Assembly (NCBI GenBank): GCA_947490975.1
Contig: CANLHV010000056.1
Span: forward strand, 1-7,517
Direction: 5' to 3'
DNA length: 7,517 nucleotides
DNA from: Acidimicrobiaceae bacterium
Lineage (GTDB): Bacteria > Actinomycetota > Acidimicrobiia > Acidimicrobiales > Ilumatobacteraceae
Shown: piece by piece, positions 5,980-7,517 of the stretch
Layout of the letters: every line of letters begins with the position of its first letter
Numbering within the stretch: the stretch's first letter is position 1
The notes under the pieces: generated by a model
Databases searched by the model: none
Seen by the model: the letters and a program-made list of their open reading frames with translations, nothing else
Told to the model about the DNA's origin: nothing
Position numbers and translations under genes: made by a program

Positions 5980-6630
5980 ATGACAACCAAAAAAACCAAG
6001 CCACAGGCTTCGACGGTGATCATCATGGTGCGTCATGGCAAAACACCGAGCACGGGCAAATTGTTGCCGGGTCGCGCCGCTGGTCTGCATCTCAGTGATG
6101 TCGGCCAAAACGAAGCGATTGAAGTCGCCAAACGATTGAGCAAACTAAAGAAGGTCTCAGCGATCTATTCTTCGCCACTCGAGCGTGCGCGCGAGACTGC
6201 TGCCCCGATCGGCAAGATTCTCGATAAAAAAATTGTTATCAACAAAGGTCTGCTCGAGTGTGACTTTGGCAAATGGACGGGCAAAGAGCTCGGCAAGTTG
6301 ATGAAACTGCCAGAGTGGTCAACAGTTCAGCGCGCGCCAAGCACTTTTCGGTTTCCGAATGGCGAGAGTTTCACCGAGATGCAAAGTCGAATGGTCTCGA
6401 CTCTCGACGATTTGCGTAAAGCACACCCAGGCGGCATCGTCATCTGTGTTTCACACGCTGACCCAATCAAAGCAGCTGTTGCTCATGCAATGGGCACGCA
6501 CCTCGATTTGTTTCAGCGCATCGTCATCAGCACCTGTTCGGTGAGCGCGGTTTCTTATTCTGCGCATGGCCCAGTTGTGTTGACTGTCAACTCAACTGGT
6601 GGCGACCTCGCCGACCTACAAATTTCGTGA
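5980..6630 (+). CDS. Histidine phosphatase superfamily protein, MSMEG_4193 (putative phosphomutase) family
   Basis: This 216-residue protein has the phosphoglycerate-mutase-like fold, using a phosphohistidine intermediate. The motif VRHGK carries nucleophile H19, with R18 in the phosphate pocket. SSPLERARETA (64-74) supplies the second arginine (R69), LLECDFGKW (91-99) the likely acid E93, and SHADPIK (158-164) the second histidine H159. It is named phosphomutase in databases, but the family is better described as a phosphatase of unknown physiological substrate; the mycobacterial relative is, as I recall, Rv2135c. The first 12 residues, rich in Lys and Thr, are a short extension before the core strand. 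It is the first gene of a three-gene unit: the DUF3090 gene begins 7 bp after its stop. There is no Shine-Dalgarno of note. Confidence 0.93.
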   Translation: MTTKKTKPQASTVIIMVRHGKTPSTGKLLPGRAAGLHLSDVGQNEAIEVAKRLSKLKKVSAIYSSPLERARETAAPIGKILDKKIVINKGLLECDFGKWTGKELGKLMKLPEWSTVQRAPSTFRFPNGESFTEMQSRMVSTLDDLRKAHPGGIVICVSHADPIKAAVAHAMGTHLDLFQRIVISTCSVSAVSYSAHGPVVLTVNSTGGDLADLQIS

Positions 6631-6637
6631 GTGACTC

Positions 6638-7144
6638 GTGAGCATCTATTTCGAATTCGACTCAACTGATACGTTCACGACTGGAGCTCTCGGCGAACCC
6701 GGCAAGCGCACATTTGTTTTGCAAGTTCGTGCCGACGGCCAACGCATCACCATCAAGTGCGAAAAAGAGCAAGTTGCGGCGATGTCCGAATATCTACGCA
6801 AACTTTTGGCTGATGCTCCAGATGTCTCACACGGGCCAATCAGTGACGCTATGCATCTTTCACAGCCCATCGAACCAGAGTTTGTTCTCGGCACAGTAGG
6901 CCTTGCCTACGACACGATCAGCGATCGTTTGGTTATTCAACTTGACGAAATCGAAGTCTCAACTGAAGATGAAAACGAACTCGTTGAACAAGATATGTCA
7001 CGAGTTCGTGCCCACATTACCCGTGGTCAGGCTGCGGCATTCTGTAAACACGCCGATGAAGTTGTTTCGTCGGGTCGACCATCGTGTGTTTTTTGTGGCC
7101 GGCCAATCAACAAAGATGGCCATTTGTGTCCGCGCATGAACTAG
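6638..7144 (+). CDS. DUF3090 family protein
   Basis: This is a 168-residue protein of an actinobacterial family of unknown function. Family landmarks are the N-terminal FTTGALGEPGKRTFVLQ (13-29), a central acidic strand region, RGQAAAF near the C-terminal third, and a final SGRPSCVFCGRPINKDGHLCPR. In that last block C150, C153, H162 and C164 form a possible metal (zinc ribbon-like) site. The start is GTG at 6638; a stop codon in the same frame at 6632-6634 rules out anything longer. The weak purine-rich GTGAG upstream is a poor ribosome site, so translation probably depends on the preceding phosphatase gene, whose stop is 7 bp away. Its 3' end overlaps the next gene by 19 bp. Function unknown. 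Confidence 0.9.
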   Translation: MSIYFEFDSTDTFTTGALGEPGKRTFVLQVRADGQRITIKCEKEQVAAMSEYLRKLLADAPDVSHGPISDAMHLSQPIEPEFVLGTVGLAYDTISDRLVIQLDEIEVSTEDENELVEQDMSRVRAHITRGQAAAFCKHADEVVSSGRPSCVFCGRPINKDGHLCPRMN

Positions 7145-7517
7145 ACGTCACGGCACAGCTTAATTTTCTGTTGCGCGGCGAAATGTCTGTTGCAATGCGT
7201 ATGCCCTACAGCAGCAACGCCACATATTTGGTGTCGCTTGCTCTCGACGACAAAACAATCCAAGCAATTTATAAACCGATGCGTGGCGAGCGCCCTCTGT
7301 GGGATTTTGCACCCGGCCTTCACCGCCGTGAGGTCGCTGCGTATCTACTTTCTGAGGCGATGGGTTTGGGTTGCGTGCCACCAACCATCTTGCGCGACGG
7401 CCCCAGCGGAGAGGGTTCGGTGCAGTTGCTGATTGAGTCTGACCCAGACGAGCACTACTTTACGATTTTTGAACAGCGCCAAGATTTGCACGATCAGTTT
7501 CGCGCGATGTGTGCGTT
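7126..7517 (+). CDS. SCO1664 family protein (PI3/4-kinase-like fold, 3' end missing)
   Basis: An open frame of 130 codons runs off the right edge. It matches the actinobacterial SCO1664 family, which has distant similarity to phosphatidylinositol 3-/4-kinases but no proven activity. Landmarks are LLRGEM (15-20), SSNATYLV (29-36), IYKPMRGERPLWDF (48-61), with K50 where a kinase would hold its ATP lysine, REVAAYLLSEAMG (68-80) and VPPTILRDGPSGEGSVQ (84-100). The preferred start is GTG at 7126, inside the DUF3090 gene, because it keeps the conserved LLRGEM stretch with a short N-terminus; a TTG at 7171 or the ATG at 7183 would cut into or remove it. The overlap with DUF3090 (19 bp, different frame) suggests translational coupling. 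In S. coelicolor the neighbouring gene is mshC. Confidence 0.88.
   Translation, partial: MSAHELDVTAQLNFLLRGEMSVAMRMPYSSNATYLVSLALDDKTIQAIYKPMRGERPLWDFAPGLHRREVAAYLLSEAMGLGCVPPTILRDGPSGEGSVQLLIESDPDEHYFTIFEQRQDLHDQFRAMCA

Noticed and set aside
1..7517. Possible defence, CRISPR, phage, insertion-sequence or tRNA elements
   Set aside because: No repeat arrays, terminal inverted repeats, transposase or integrase motifs, or tRNA-like folds were seen. Genes fill nearly the whole window with ordinary housekeeping or conserved families.

Overview
The window looks like a chromosomal segment of a gene-dense actinobacterium. The strongest clue is the run at 5980-7517: an MSMEG_4193-type histidine phosphatase, a DUF3090 protein and an SCO1664-family protein, a cassette that is essentially actinobacterial. 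An F420-hydrogenase-beta-like flavoprotein, a family 5 uracil-DNA glycosylase and an actinobacterial-style acyl-CoA dehydrogenase agree with this. G+C is by eye about one half, low for the phylum. A lineage such as an aquatic Acidimicrobiia is my guess, not something the sequence proves. Nothing resembles an insertion sequence, phage, CRISPR array, tRNA, rRNA or defence island.

Layout. 1-648 (+): 3' part of an ABC ATPase, probably for zinc or manganese. 662-1159 (-): O6-alkylguanine-DNA alkyltransferase. 1162-1602 (+): methylglyoxal synthase, whose start codon is only 2 bp from the oppositely oriented start of the alkyltransferase. 1612-1935 (-): DUF805 membrane protein, directly downstream of 1951-3192 (-): acyl-CoA dehydrogenase. 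3276-4448 (+): FrhB-like iron-sulfur flavoprotein, followed after 8 bp by 4457-5266 (+): TauE/SafE permease. 5269-5937 (-): family 5 uracil-DNA glycosylase. 5980-6630, 6638-7144 and 7126-7517 (+): the phosphatase / DUF3090 / SCO1664-family cassette, with the last gene running off the window.

How the genes fit together. Two genes repair DNA bases (alkylated guanine, deaminated bases). One makes methylglyoxal, a toxic electrophile that also damages DNA, and it is divergently paired with the alkyltransferase. The FrhB-like protein and the permease probably form one transcription unit; a link to sulfite or another small anion is only a hypothesis. The terminal cassette is a conserved but poorly understood unit. 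In Streptomyces coelicolor it lies beside the mycothiol ligase gene mshC, so that gene may lie just beyond the right edge.

Expression signals. Three genes with no Shine-Dalgarno sequence (mgsA, the FrhB-like gene and udgB) each have a TAnnCT hexamer ending exactly 6 nt before the start codon. This places transcription initiation at the start codon, so their mRNAs are probably leaderless. In contrast, ogt and the acyl-CoA dehydrogenase gene have recognisable Shine-Dalgarno sequences. Convergent gene pairs are separated by only 13, 9 and 2 bp, leaving almost no room for terminators. I found no unmistakably new system. The least understood parts are the terminal cassette and the FrhB-like/permease pair.
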